Assembly: GCF_026210795.1 (NCBI RefSeq)
Contig: NC_089443.1
Location: forward strand, 868,001-932,000
Length of the DNA stretch: 64,000 nt
From: Rhizophagus irregularis
Taxonomy: Eukaryota; Glomeromycota; Glomeromycetes; Glomerales; Glomeraceae
Direction: 5' to 3'
Position numbers and translations under genes: made by a program. This document shows, piece after piece, positions 1 through 11,991 of the stretch. The notes beneath the pieces are model-generated. The model ran no database searches, was not told the DNA's origin, and saw only the letters and a list, made by a program, of their open reading frames with translations. Within the stretch, counting starts at the first letter, position 1, and each line of letters starts with the position of its first letter.

Positions 1-1
1 A

Positions 2-1390
2 TTAAAATTTGGTGATCATTTAAAACCGACACAAGAATTTATTGAAGAAGTAGAGAAAGCCATTAAATCTGAAGATTCTGCTGAAAAGTTTAAACAAATA
101 ACTGAGCAATATGGTCAGTTTATCCCAACGACAGTTATTTTGGGTGGTAGAGCACATTATGATGAACGTGCAACATCAACTGGATGTTCTGCAGAAAATT
201 CTAAAGAAGCCTCTATGAAAGTAAATGCCGGAGGGACTCTGGAAGTGAATGCAGCGGGTACTGCCGGTTATTCAGAAGCAAAGTCAAATCATTATAAATC
301 TAACTATACAAAATTAATTGGAGGAGAACAAAGTGACCTTGAAAATTTTGACGAAAAAGCTTGGTTTAAGACCTTAGAAAATTATAAAAATTGGGATTGT
401 ATAGAATTACAAGGCCTAATTAGTATTTTCCAACCTATACCTGATTATTTACGTAAAAAAATCATTGAATCTGTTGGGAAAAGAATCCATCATTCAGGCT
501 TTAAAGTAATTAGTTATAACTTGGAAAAGTTTGGAAAACCAAAAATCTTTGAATTTAAGGATGTTATACCTCCAAATATCTTAAATATTATTCAAAATAA
601 AGAAGCAGACTGTAATGTTTTTGCAACTGTTATTGATATGGAAAAGTCACAGAATAATTTTTTTACCTGTCAAGTACTTTGTTCGCCAGGTGGAATACCA
701 AATCTTATAATCCATTGTATTCAGAAAAAATTTAAGAAACGTCAATGCAAGTTAAAGATCATATGGATGGTAATTGGATATTATATAGATTTTAATTTCA
801 TAATTTCAGATTTCAATACTCAGTTGAAGATTTTCAAAAATGAAAATACGTCAGATGGTCAAACTACGATTAATACAAAACTATTAAACTTTGAATATGA
901 TCCATATATCAATGAAATTCCCCCTTGTATAGGAATTCCTGTATTAACTAAATTAGACTCTTCAAATGATTCTTTCATTATTGGACATCACTTTTTTAAT
1001 GCTCAAAAAAATAAAACTAGTGTATGCACGTTCTCTTACAATTTGAAAGATAGTATTTATGATAAATTACCTGATTTTACTTTTTACACGCTCATTATTC
1101 CAAATAATAGTGCTCATAATATAATTTCTTTTTATCGTCGTTCATTTTCAAGAAAACTATATATTAATCGATCTAATCTATTTATTAGTTTATATTCTAC
1201 TAAAGAAACCAATTGTGGGCCAATCTTTTTAAAACAAAATTACGAAAAAATTAGAACAAAATCTATTAAGTGTAGATGTGAATGTAAAGTTAAGCCTTTG
1301 GAAATATCAGAAAATAACATTAAGTGTGCTTTCTTTGATCCGAATGACAGGTATTCATTTTTACAGCTATTTTATTTGTTTTTTATATAA
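2..1390 (+). CDS. MACPF-like protein, 5' partial
   Basis: The frame is open from the first bases of the window to a TAA at 1388-1390, so the start lies outside. An internal ATG-like start at 140 is not the true one, because coding-like sequence continues upstream of it. The motif YGQFIPTTVILGGR (about residues 39-52 of the visible part) resembles the Y-G-x-x-[FYI] ... LGG signature of MACPF proteins, with the canonical THx core degenerate. It is followed by an IGG motif, a conserved Trp segment (KAWFKTLENYKNWDCIE) and a C-terminal beta-rich part with IIWMVIGYY. The same order (YGH...LGG, W...IIxY...IP, IIWMMIG) is seen in the genes at 22937-27271 and 39764-55971, which ties the three into one superfamily. 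MACPF proteins usually form membrane pores; pore activity here is not shown. No intron or break is visible. Confidence 0.65.
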   Translation, partial: LKFGDHLKPTQEFIEEVEKAIKSEDSAEKFKQITEQYGQFIPTTVILGGRAHYDERATSTGCSAENSKEASMKVNAGGTLEVNAAGTAGYSEAKSNHYKSNYTKLIGGEQSDLENFDEKAWFKTLENYKNWDCIELQGLISIFQPIPDYLRKKIIESVGKRIHHSGFKVISYNLEKFGKPKIFEFKDVIPPNILNIIQNKEADCNVFATVIDMEKSQNNFFTCQVLCSPGGIPNLIIHCIQKKFKKRQCKLKIIWMVIGYYIDFNFIISDFNTQLKIFKNENTSDGQTTINTKLLNFEYDPYINEIPPCIGIPVLTKLDSSNDSFIIGHHFFNAQKNKTSVCTFSYNLKDSIYDKLPDFTFYTLIIPNNSAHNIISFYRRSFSRKLYINRSNLFISLYSTKETNCGPIFLKQNYEKIRTKSIKCRCECKVKPLEISENNIKCAFFDPNDRYSFLQLFYLFFI

Positions 1391-3409
1391 TTACATTTAC
1401 GCTAAAGTATCTACTGTATTTTTTAGGAATTAAGGAATGAATGAGTTCCCTAGATGTAGAGGGAACAGTGTAGAATTTACTCTCCAAAAGTAAAGATTGG
1501 TTGTTCCCGCATATAGTCGTGAGACAACCACGTGACATTTTATCAGAATTTTTTCCCGTGGTTTAATATATAATTCAATTAAGAAAATTAAGAACTATAG
1601 ATTTTCAAACAAATGTATTTTATGGTGATTTTATTTCATTTAATTAAAAAATATCTTGTATTACTACTTTTCTATCAATGCTCGTTTGTATCATCATTCT
1701 CAATTATAAATTTTTTTTTACTTGGAAAATTGAATTTGTGGTTCGTTTGAGAAAGCCAGTGTTAAATCTGACCTGATAATAAGTGGTAACTATTAAAATT
1801 ACTTTTTAAATCTGTGACGGTTAATCCATGTATTAATACTAACGTTGAGGAGCTCAGGATTTGCCAAAACTTTAGTAATTTGGTTAAAATCGCTTTACTG
1901 TCTAATGAAAACTGACGAAGTTATACTAAGTTTCTGATTGATTACAATACATTTACATATAAATTTTTTGTCATGGCCAAAGACATAACTACTTGTATGT
2001 TTTCTCGTTGAATTGAAAAGTTGCTAGCAAGACATCCATCAAGCGATTGTGCTTAACCGAAAATATTAATGAATCGGTGCAACATTAACTGGTGAAGAAC
2101 AGATTTTAAAAAAAGTGATATTATAGATACCTTAGGAAAAAAATAATCGAAAATAGTTTAGGAAAGAACAGTGTATGAGATCCAGCTGTTAAAGTTGATG
2201 ACAAATTAATATGACAGATTTTTCAATTTTAAATATAAATATAAAAACACACATGTACTGTACATAAGATTAAGATTAAAAAGAAATTATTTACTCAAGA
2301 TAATTAATGATACGCCCCATATTTACTTTAATATACTGCAAAAATCCAGAGCGAAAGTTTCGTTAGTTTACGCCAGTTTCGAAAATTTGGTCGTGTTTCG
2401 CTAAGTTTGCCAGTCATAAACAAGTTTCGCTACAAACGTTAACTCAAATATGCGCGAATTGGATCTTTGATCATCTCGATATATTGGATTAATTACGATC
2501 CGTTGATACCCGTTTGACGTAATTAAATTTTGCCTATACTATAATACAGGTGTTATCTATTTGGTTACGGCATATTCTTGTGTATTTGTCACGGCATTGT
2601 ACTTTATTGCTTTTAGGTATGAAACTTTAACCGATATGCTTTCGATCTTACCGTACCTGATTCTTTGGATGTTTATATTATATAAATACAACTTAAACTT
2701 ACAGGTGCGGTACGAAATCACCTAATAAAATATAATACCTACAATATTTTTTTCTTTTTTAATTTAATTTTTAAAACTTACCACCAATCTATATTTATTA
2801 ATAAATATTCATGTGGTTTACAATACTACCCAAGGAGACTCTGGAACACTTGTACGCTTTAATTTAGTATTTTCTATTTAAGAATGTGATAAGTTCCACT
2901 TCTTTTTGTTCTCACCTTTTTTCTCACTTCCTTTTTTTCTGGACAATCACCTTAAAGTATTTCGTCCTTTTTCTTTTCTTTGAAAATTCCTTTTCCTCTT
3001 TTTAGGGACGCTTGGGTACATTATTTAGGATTTCTTTCATTAACCATGGTAAGTTTCTCGTGGTACTGGATATTCTTTCTTTAGAAGTATTTCGGTTTGG
3101 AACTTTACTTATTATCAAATACTAATATTTTTCAACATTTCTTTTTATTTCTTTATTTTTAAAGAAAACCTGATTTTAAAATTTTTTTAGTTGTTTTGTA
3201 ATGTTAGAACCTTAAATGGGTTTACATCAAAATATTTAATAAATTGTAATTTATATAAAAAATTAACAAAGATCATTATAATAAGCCTTTTAAAGCCTTC
3301 TTTATTTACAAAATTTAAATTTTATCAAAATATTAAGTAGCATATTTTTTGCAAAGAAGAATATTTTTAGTAACATATTTTTCATGAAACGCGAAAGAAT
3401 AAAATTTCT
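1391..3409. other. Intergenic, no gene seen
   Basis: AT-rich sequence with no convincing ORF. A small hairpin with arms GTTCCCT/AGGGAAC lies near 1446-1468, about 60 bases after the MACPF-like stop. Around 2355-2440 there are repeats of an AAGTTTCG-like motif. Nothing else is supported. Confidence 0.5.
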
Positions 3410-4090
3410 TAAGTTGCAAAATTCTAAACCAGAACCAATCATATTTAAAAAAAATTTTTTATTGTTACTAATTAAGCTTAATCAATGATCGATTTGAGAA
3501 ATCAATATGTTAGACATGAATCAAATGCGAAAATTGTTAACCGGAGATTTCTCCCTCATGTGATACATGATGTTATATATGGCCAAATTTGTAATTTTGT
3601 TTATTTATATTTACATAATTACAAATATCAAAATAATGTAAATAATGTTGTATTAAGCCTCCAATGGTACTATAATTTATACCGGTTTTTAAACTGGTTT
3701 ATTATAATCGGTTCCAAATTCTTTTTCGATAGTATTTGATTTATGCAATATTGCAATATTGGCTAACCAAATTGACAACATAGTACTTATTTTAAGCAAT
3801 TTTTTTAAAACTATCCAAATATAGTGAAAGAATATTTGCGGTCTAAATTAAAAATAAGAAATTCTTTCTATTAATGGATTAGATTATTTAGATTATTTTC
3901 ACTCGCCTATACCCATAACGAATTTGAACTAAATCCCACATTCCTCAATAGGATGCAATGATGCAATCATGCAACTTGTATTATTATGCATTTTTAAAAT
4001 GACTTTATAGATCGGTCGTCATCAAATAATAAAAAGGAATTTTTTCCCACCGTACTTAAATATTGATATCCTTTTTTTTTAAAAAAAAAA
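3410..4090 (+). repeat. Duplicated 5' flank of a kinase gene
   Basis: This stretch matches the region 31660-32770 in the same order: a block starting GATTTGAGAAATCAATATG, a block CGAAAATTGTTAACCGGAGA, a block CAAATATAGTGAA, and TTAATGGATTAGATTATTT. Each occurs in both places just upstream of a kinase start (4091 and 32771). It is therefore the non-coding part of a segmental duplication. The 84-residue ORF at 3485-3739 lies inside it; it is not kept open in the other copy and is judged spurious. Confidence 0.7.
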
Positions 4091-5630
4091 ATGAATAATA
4101 AAATTAATAAAGATAAATGGGTTCGATATATCAAAGCTAATAAACATATAACGAATTCCAAAATATAGAATATAAATGCGATAGAAGATTTGGGAAAGTT
4201 TATCGAATATTATCGTTACATTAATATCTCTTAAAATGGTAACAATTTTATGATAATGAGGTATATGTATAAAATTTATTACGTATTATTTAATGTTTCT
4301 TAGTTAAATTTTACTTATACCAAAAAATTGAATAATATTTTTATGAAAATTAATTTTATTCAATAATATTATCAATAAAAAGTAAGTACATATAAATTAT
4401 ATAAATTAAATTTATTAAATAAAAATGCATGTATTGATTTAAAAAATACATTAAAATAATATTTTCTTTCTTTTATATGATAAAAATAATAAAGACAACA
4501 ACAATAATAAAGATGATAAAGACAACGTTGATTCAGGTTATTTGTTTATTTTTCGAATATGCCAATAATGGTATATTGAGAGATTATTTCAGCGAGTTAG
4601 ATTGGAATATTAAATTACGTTTTACGATTCATACATCGAAAAATATTATACGTCGTAACCTAGTAAGTAATGATCAATTTGATTTCAAATATTTGTCAAA
4701 TGTATTAATATTTATAAAATGGCATTCTAATAGTTTATTTAGTTCATACTGAAAAAAACGATTAAATTAGCTGATTTTTGTCTTTCGCATAAGTTCAAAT
4801 GTTTCTACTGATATTATAAAAAATTACATCGTTATAAAGCGAATAAGAAATTGAACGTGTGAACGTACTCTTATGGGAATTTCGTCTAATAAAAGAACAT
4901 TTGAATCTTTCTCTTTTTCCGTTTAAAATTTTAAACATTAATGTCGACTTTTGGTCTGATCTATCATCTGCTAGCATCCTAAAAAAAAAAAATAATTTTA
5001 TTTAAATTATTCTTTGATGCAATAAATATTTAAGAAATCAAATAAATAATAATGATGGTTATACTTTTATAGTTATTAATATAATCAATCGGTGTATCAG
5101 AAGTTGTAAATTTATATGCAATAAGTAACTTTCTGAATTAAAATCGATTAATTTAAATATGAATAATTTATTAATTTATTGCATACAAATATGATACCAC
5201 TAATGAGAATATACGCGACAACAGAATTATTTGTTTAGATATTGATTTTATTATATGAAGATTTTATTCAAAGGAATTTATTATGAATATGACTATAAAA
5301 ACATACAGTATAATATTCGAAAACAAAATGCACTAAACGATATATTTAATTATTTATTAAATGATAATAAGAAGAATAAATTTTTTATCGATATGGGATT
5401 GGAACTGAAAAAAATGAAAATGAAAGCATTTGAATTACTGTATATAAAAAAATGGCTAGAAAAGCTTTCGTTGAACCTGGAATAAGAAGTGAGAAAAGTA
5501 AAAAATGCACAATATACAAACCGAAAAAAGAATAGGAAAAGAGAACAGATTAATAAATAATAAGAATTTTGAAAGTTTATTTAGATTTATCAGAATTTGT
5601 TAATTTAGTGTTTCTCTCGCATGAATAACA
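4091..5630 (+). pseudogene. Decayed kinase/Sel1-like/LRR gene copy
   Basis: The order of recognisable pieces follows the gene at 32771-36287. They are: a start resembling MNKINKDNKWIR at 4091; remnants of the N-lobe with stops; a block at 4540-4650 resembling the kinase hinge and C-lobe (FEYANNGILRDYF, then RKNIIHRNL-like); the LADF-like loop near 4755; the SSGK-like segment near 4880; the 'SELKSINLNM' tail near 5130-5160; the Sel1-like segment at 5340-5470; and the beginning of the LRR part at about 5510-5620. Many stops, frameshifts and deletions separate the pieces, including loss of part of the C-lobe. The copy stops abruptly within the first LRR near 5620. No product is expected. Confidence 0.75.
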
Positions 5631-6316
5631 ACGAATAATATTTTACGATTTTATCAAAATAAATAGTGACGAATATAAATTCAAAAATTAGTTTATTTAA
5701 TACATCATTTTGGATTGTTTTGGTAAGCATCATTTCTGTTTCGGAAAATTAACAGTAAGTGTTATCATATGTTATATTTATAATTTCTTTATTTGCTATG
5801 AATCTTTTCTATCCCCTCCTATTAATTTCAGTTTAACAATTTGTTTATTATGAATAATTTTACAAATTCAAAATAACAAGGTACTTAAGGTACTCTTATC
5901 ATATATTAAGATTATTATTTATAACCTTAACTCAAAGTGTCTTTAATTTTGGCATTATCTTTTTGTTTCGTTCATTTTTTTTTATTTCATATAGTTATTC
6001 AAATTATACCACAGAATTTATCAATTATCTTATAGCTAAACTTGGCTAGATTAAAGAAATGGAACTTGTTAATTTAAATAGCCTAGCGTGAAATAAAAAG
6101 AATTTTGGTTTTTTTTAGTTTTAAAAAAAAATATAATTTTAATTGGAATGTGTCTGATGTAGTAATTTACAGTTTAACTTTAAATGAGATTGTAAAAAAT
6201 TATACCCGTTCATTATTATCTGATCCTTCTAAAGAGAGAGAAAAATCGTATTGCCGAGTACAGTATACTATTAATAATAATATAATATGTTAGATTAAAA
6301 TATTGTTTACTTAAGT
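5631..6316. other. Intergenic, no gene seen
   Basis: AT-rich sequence between the kinase relic and the 3' end of the minus-strand kinase. Only short ORFs occur, none with recognisable motifs. Confidence 0.5.
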
Positions 6317-7714
6317 TTATAAAGTATACAACATACTATAGTCGTTCGTCTTCATTTCAACATCCTTCGCTGCAGTGAGTTGTTTGAGACAGTCAAGTTT
6401 TTTACTAGCAAGCATATTTTGTGATTTTTTCAGAGGACATGAATTTGCAGCTAATTCTGCTAATTGTAATTTCCACTTTTCCTCCCGTTCATGGCTAAAC
6501 GCTTCTTTAATTTTTATTTTCGTTTCCACCTGACTATCGCTGTGTTCAAATTTACATATAACTGTTTCCCATTTTACAATTTGCCCATACAACTCATCAG
6601 TTGTTGGTCGATTGGTAGGAATAGGATCCCAACAATGTTCCATCAAAGTAGCATATGGCTCAGGCGTATATTCAGGAATTGGCGGACGTTCTCCTTCGCA
6701 AATAGCCAGAACTAAATGTAAGTCATAATCTCTATCAACAAAAGGTGCTTACCACTAATTATTTCTAACATTAGCATTCCGAACCCGTAAATATCTGCTG
6801 ATTTGGTGAACTCTCCACCACGTAAAACTTCTGGTGCGACAAATGGTAAGACTCCATACAATGATTTATCTGCAGAACTTTGATTTGCAGGACTACACAA
6901 GCCAAAATCTGAGATCACTGATTTAATAGTATTATTATGAATACTATTCAAGATGTTACCACTGTGGAAATCTCTATGGTGATAATTTTTATCATGAATG
7001 GCACTCAATCCATCGCAAATATTATAAAGCATTTTAATAATGAGCTTCCAATTCAGGATACTGTAATTTTTTTTAATCAATTCCCTCATATTACCATCAT
7101 TTTGGAATTCAGTGACAATTACATATTCTCCATTTTGAGTATCACGTGTCATTCCATAAATTCCATTACAACGTGCTGTGTAATTTAACATCAAGTTATT
7201 CTTGACCTGCAATATAATATTAGATTGTGTGAATATGATTACATTTTATTATTCCATTTATAACTAATTATTTTAAATTATATACCTCATTCAAGTACTC
7301 TGAACTCACACTAGTCACATTTCGTAATTTTTTTATTGCCACTTTCTTGTTGCTGTTCCGATTCCATCCAGATTTGTTGATATTCCAAGAGTCAATTGGA
7401 CCATCTTTCCAAATGGCTTCATATACATTTCCAAACCCACCATAAGCAACAAATTTAATAATTTCAAGGTTTGAATATTCAATCCATTCAATTAATTCAT
7501 ATTGATGATTTGCATTGAGTTGTGAATCTTGAATCAATTTATCAATTCTTAAACTACCACTTTTCCAGTGGACAAAGTTATTACGAAAATGTGATGAATA
7601 GCATGGCTTACAATAAGATAATATTTCATCAGCAAACTTTTGACCACACCCTGAACATCTATCAATTTCTATAATTTTTATATTTTCATATCCTCCATAT
7701 TCTACGTTTGTCAT
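6317..7714 (-). CDS. TKL protein kinase, zinc-ribbon-like N-terminus
   Basis: Exon 1 is 7286-7714, intron 7207-7285 (79 nt, GTATAT...TTGCAG), and exon 2 runs from 7206 down. Residues C20, C23, C35 and C38 form a CxxC...CxxC ribbon. The kinase domain follows: glycine loop YGGFGNVYEA (91-100), VAIK lysine K128, then in exon 2 HHRDFHSGNIL, SDFGL and APEVLRGG. All catalytic residues are present, so it should be an active Ser/Thr or dual-specificity kinase. A one-base shift is needed near 6740-6750 in the 'ISGK-PFVDRDYD' region to reach the frame holding CWDPIPTNRP and the charged C-terminal tail (6317-6646). This is either a recent break or a sequence error. The C-terminal tail is not recognised. 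No partner gene adjoins it. Confidence 0.7.
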
Positions 7715-8830
7715 ATTTGTTCTTATAAATGTTACTGTATAAATAAATATTTTTTTTATTTTTTTTTTCTGAAAGCATTATTTAAGTAAGCGAATTAAAG
7801 TTATTGTGACCTATAGGAGGATCCCCGAACTAAAGAGATTTTTTTTTTTTTTTTTTTAATACTGGAAAATTATTTGAAGTTAAAATTATGAAATCAGAAA
7901 TCAGTAAGTTAATGCAAACTACAATGATGAGCATATGTCAATATTGTATTATTAATAAATTCATCCAATCAGTCAATCCAAAAAGTTCATGTTTGCTGCA
8001 TATCTGCATACCTACATGCATTGCATCCCTTAATATTCTTAGTGTCATCCTTGTTCTAAATATTTTCTCATTAAAAACCAAAAATAAATTATAAATATAG
8101 TATCATTCATTTAATGTAGTATCATAACTTTATCGATTTCAAATATAAATCAAATTATAGTCAAAAAGAGAAAATTGAAGATTGTATAACCAAAACAAAT
8201 TTTTATTTTCAAGACAATACAAAAAAAAATTATAAGTTTTATTTACTGTAAATGTTAATTGACCTTGATAATTATCAAAGAACTAATTTTAGATTAATAA
8301 GAATTTACATAAAGTTATCATAATGAAAAAAAAAAACTAGCTCGTACTACAGTATATTATTGGTCGATCTATTACTGTACAAAAAAATTTGTTACCAATA
8401 ATTATTTCTAAATTTATCACTTCTTAATAATTTTAAAGTAAACAAATTTTAATTCCGAAATAACGTGACGTTTTCAGTAAAATGTTTTGATTGGATATTT
8501 AATAAAGAAATTAAAATATCATGAATAATTACAATGTTTTCAATTCGAATTATCATTATTTTGTATGATAGTCCACTCGCCTTACAACGAATTTTTGATT
8601 CAACGAATCTCCAAATTTAGCGTAGCGAACTTTTGATTTTATTTTTTAAATAAAAATCAAATAAAAAATATAAACCTTTAAAAGTTTATATAAAAAATTA
8701 TACTGGATATATAGTATAGAGTTATAGACATTACATAAATTCTATAAAAAAAAACAGAAATACAGAAATTGAATTACTTTTGGCTTGAAATTTTAGCCGA
8801 AAGTCACATGACTAAAATTTTTTATTTCGA
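7715..8830. other. Upstream region of kinase, no gene
   Basis: AT-rich flank of the minus-strand kinase start, with a poly-T tract around 7840-7858. Small ORFs here show no motif. Confidence 0.45.
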
Positions 8831-9276
8831 CTATGGTGGTCGTCACCTATAAACAACAATATTAATAATAGTCCGAAATTTAAAATTTTATTTATTTATA
8901 TTGTGTAACTTATTTTTAAAGTACTTTGCTAGAATATAATAATTGCCGCGTGAGCGGCAAAATTTTTTTTTGCTATATTACATGGAATTCTTGTGGATTT
9001 CCATGGAATTTTTGTAAAATCCATAAAAATTACATAAAAACTAGTCCGAAATTTTATGTTTTTATTATGGCTACTTATTAAAATTATCTAACTTTAACCC
9101 ATAATATTAATTAAAATTCTTATTAAATTCTATAAAATAACCCGATAGAAATGTTCAGTACATGTTGTTCTATCATTTTATCGGTTTAGTTTTTTCTTTT
9201 TACTATTCAATTTACAATTTATAAAAATTTGAAGTTACATAATATTAGTGTGGTTTATAGGTGACGTCCACCATAG
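8831..9276. mobile_element. MITE, mariner-like terminal inverted repeats
   Basis: The left end CTATGGTGGTCGTCACCTAT and the right end ATAGGTGACGTCCACCATAG are inverted copies differing at one position over about 24 bases. If the TA dinucleotides at 8832-8833 and 9274-9275 are the target duplication, the termini are TGGTGG...CCACCA, as in Tc1/mariner-type MITEs. The element is about 446 bp, has no ORF, and holds a GC-rich hairpin TTGCCGC-GTGA-GCGGCAA near 8943-8960. Confidence 0.65.
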
Positions 9277-9677
9277 TGGCTTCTTCTAACATATTTGGAC
9301 CATCATGAAATCTTGATTGGAATTCATTTCCATTTTTTTTTTCTTTGATTTGTCGAATCAAGACATAAATATCCAAATGATTATAAATTTTGATCCTTTA
9401 TATTGATTTTTTGAGGTTGATAGGTATAAAGCATTAATTATGTTTATTAATAAACTTCATTCAAAAAATTAATTATGTCTCGGAAATATATAATTAACTT
9501 ATTAACTATCTACAACCAATAATTGAATGTTTTATCTTTTGACATCAAGTTTATTTTTGAAAATCTTGCAAAAATAATTCCTAAGCAGTAGTATCGCATA
9601 ACCAAAAAAAATATTTTAACGAGACAATATTATATTATTTTATTTTAACCTCAATATCTTTATTAATTATAAACCAG
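9277..9677. other. Spacer between elements, no gene
   Basis: AT-rich sequence with no motif seen. It ends with the CAG target copy (9675-9677) of the next element. Confidence 0.4.
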
Positions 9678-11130
9678 CCCTATAAGAAATATGTATACGG
9701 AAAGGATACGTTTTGTATACATTTTATGTACGTTTCTATAGATTCCGTATACAGATTCCGTATATTTAATAAGCAATTCATTTTTGAACATTTTTTTAAA
9801 AAACTAATGTATACGAAATGTATACGGAAAAAATTAATCATATGGAATGTATACGGAATTTTTAAACTTAATATTTTTAGAAAATAATTTTACAAAAATC
9901 TCGTATCATAACACGAGATCACGTGATTGTTTATTGTTTTGTTATGATACGTTTTTTGTTTTTATATAAACCCTTACTTTGATGAGTTTGATCTTCTGAT
10001 CTTCCTTTCTGTCTTTCCCTTCTTTCTCTTTTCTCTTGTCTTATTTTTGTTATTTTTTCTAAATTTTTCTTCTTTTTTCGTCACTCCTTTAAAAAAAAAT
10101 TTTTTTTTTGATTTTATTCTTTTATTCCCACTCTTCTTTTTTTTTAAAAAAATTTTCTTCTTTCTATTTCTATTTCCTCTTTATAAAAAATTTTTTATTT
10201 TTCTAACTTTGACGTCCTCCCATTAAAAAAAAAATTTTTTTTAACTTTCCTAACTTCGTTACTCTCTTTTTAAAAAAATATTTTTTTTGATTTATTCTTT
10301 ATTCCCCTTTCTTTTTTATTTATATTTATCCCTTTTTTTATTTCATAGGCCAGCAGATTTTTTTTTGTGAGAAGATTCAGTTTCTTTTTTCTTTTTTGTA
10401 GATCAGTTTGGGAGTCTTTCCTTTTTGTTTCTTTTTTTTTTTGTAAGTTGGGTTCAGATTCTTTTCTTTTTGTAGGTTGTTTCAGTTTTGTTGCTTTAGA
10501 GTCTTCTTTTTTTGTAGGTCAGTTTTGGATTTATTTTGTTGTTTTGGTTTCTTTTTCATCAGATGCTTCATAATTCTTTTCATTTATGTAGGTCAGACAT
10601 TCTGGAGTTCTCTTTCTTTTTTTGTAGGAATGCTGACCTTTGGTGACTTGGACGATTGCAGATACTATATAAAGGAGGGGGTTTTGTTTCCAATTAAGTT
10701 AGACATTCTTATATTTCTTTTTTTTGTTTTTTTTTAGGTTGTTTGACTCCAAATGAACCTGAACTTATAGATAATTTTGGTTGCAATAGGTGGTTTTAAT
10801 AAGGAGGGAATTTTCATAATGTATTTGTATTTTGTTTATTTTTTATTTTTTATTTAATTTAATAAAGTAAAATTAGATTTATGTAAATATAATTATAGTA
10901 AACTGTAATACAAATAGTAAATTCAGTGACCAAATCGTATAAATTTCGTGATAAAATCAGTGATCAAATCATGTAAATTCCATATGAATTCCGTGCAAAT
11001 TCCGTATCCAAACCATATTTTTAGTGATACGGAATTGTGCATTTTTCCGTATCCTATTATGATACATTATTTCTAAGGAAAAAAATCGTATAAAAACTTT
11101 ATAAAAAACGTATCCAATTTTTTTATAGGG
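9678..11130. mobile_element. Non-autonomous DNA transposon, CCCTATAA ends
   Basis: It begins CCCTATAAGAAA and ends with the inverse TTTTTTTATAGGG, flanked on both sides by CAG (9675-9677 and 11131-11133) as a 3-bp target duplication. Subterminal motifs repeat: GTATACGGAA-like on the left, and GTATCC/CCGTATCC-like on the right. The interior has TATA-like sites (about 9961 and 10665) and a long pyrimidine-rich tract (9990-10740) in which small Phe/Ser-rich ORFs are compositional. No transposase is seen. The ends (CCCTATRA plus 3-bp duplication) match those of the 11.3-kb insertion at 42390-53679. The superfamily is uncertain; a 3-bp duplication fits CACTA/EnSpm-like or Harbinger-like elements. 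Confidence 0.75.
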
Positions 11131-11133
11131 CAG

Positions 11134-11991
11134 TTGTAAGAGGTAATTACGATCTAGAAAAATAACATTATATATTTTAATAAGTAAAAACAGTTTGTAT
11201 CAAATGGAATGAACATCTTTTCTTATTAAAAAATTGCGATACTAAGAAATTACAATATACCTGATTTATGACAAATGTATATTATGTATATTGAAATTAT
11301 AAACCCAATTTCAAAATTTCAATAATATTTTTTTTTTCTTATTTTTTCAAATTAAAATCACAATTTAAAAACAATATTATTCTGAATAAAATTTCACTTT
11401 TTTAGTCAAAATTAATTAAATAGTTAATTATTGGAAAAATCCAAAAAAAAATCATTTATCTGTTATAGTCATACAATTATTTCTTTATTTGTTAACATAA
11501 TCCTATTAGATAAATTTTTATTTTCTAATTTATTTTAAAAAATCAGTAATATTAAAAGTATGTATAGATATCTTTAGTTATACAGTGGATATTTTCTAAC
11601 CACATACAGTACAGATAATAAACTACATTTGCTTACCAATAAAATTAATTTCAAAATAATCAAATTTTTGATCGATCTTAATGTAATAATATTTTAAAAT
11701 ACCGATAAAACATATTGGCTTTTTACATTGGTGAATTAAATGAATCTTATATATTATACTAAATATGGTTTATTTATTTTAATTTAAATATAAGTATAAA
11801 AAATTTACAATATAAATGGTTATTTTAATGACTTATACAAAGAACTTTCAAAAAGTTTTTATAAATTAATAAAAAAATCTCAAAATTCCTAGAACTATTA
11901 ATGTTCAATAAATTCTAGAATACTTAGTTTCACTTCAATGAATCAATAGCTATTTTATGAACTGTACTATAATCCATCAATATGGTTAAAT
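11134..11991. other. Intergenic, 3' flank of pseudokinase
   Basis: AT-rich sequence downstream of the minus-strand stop at 11992. No ORF or repeat of note. Confidence 0.45.

Noticed and set aside
3485-3739. 84-residue ORF
   Set aside because: Part of a duplicated promoter region and not open in the other copy.
10367-10737. Phe-rich ORFs
   Set aside because: They lie in the pyrimidine-rich interior of a transposon and reflect base composition.
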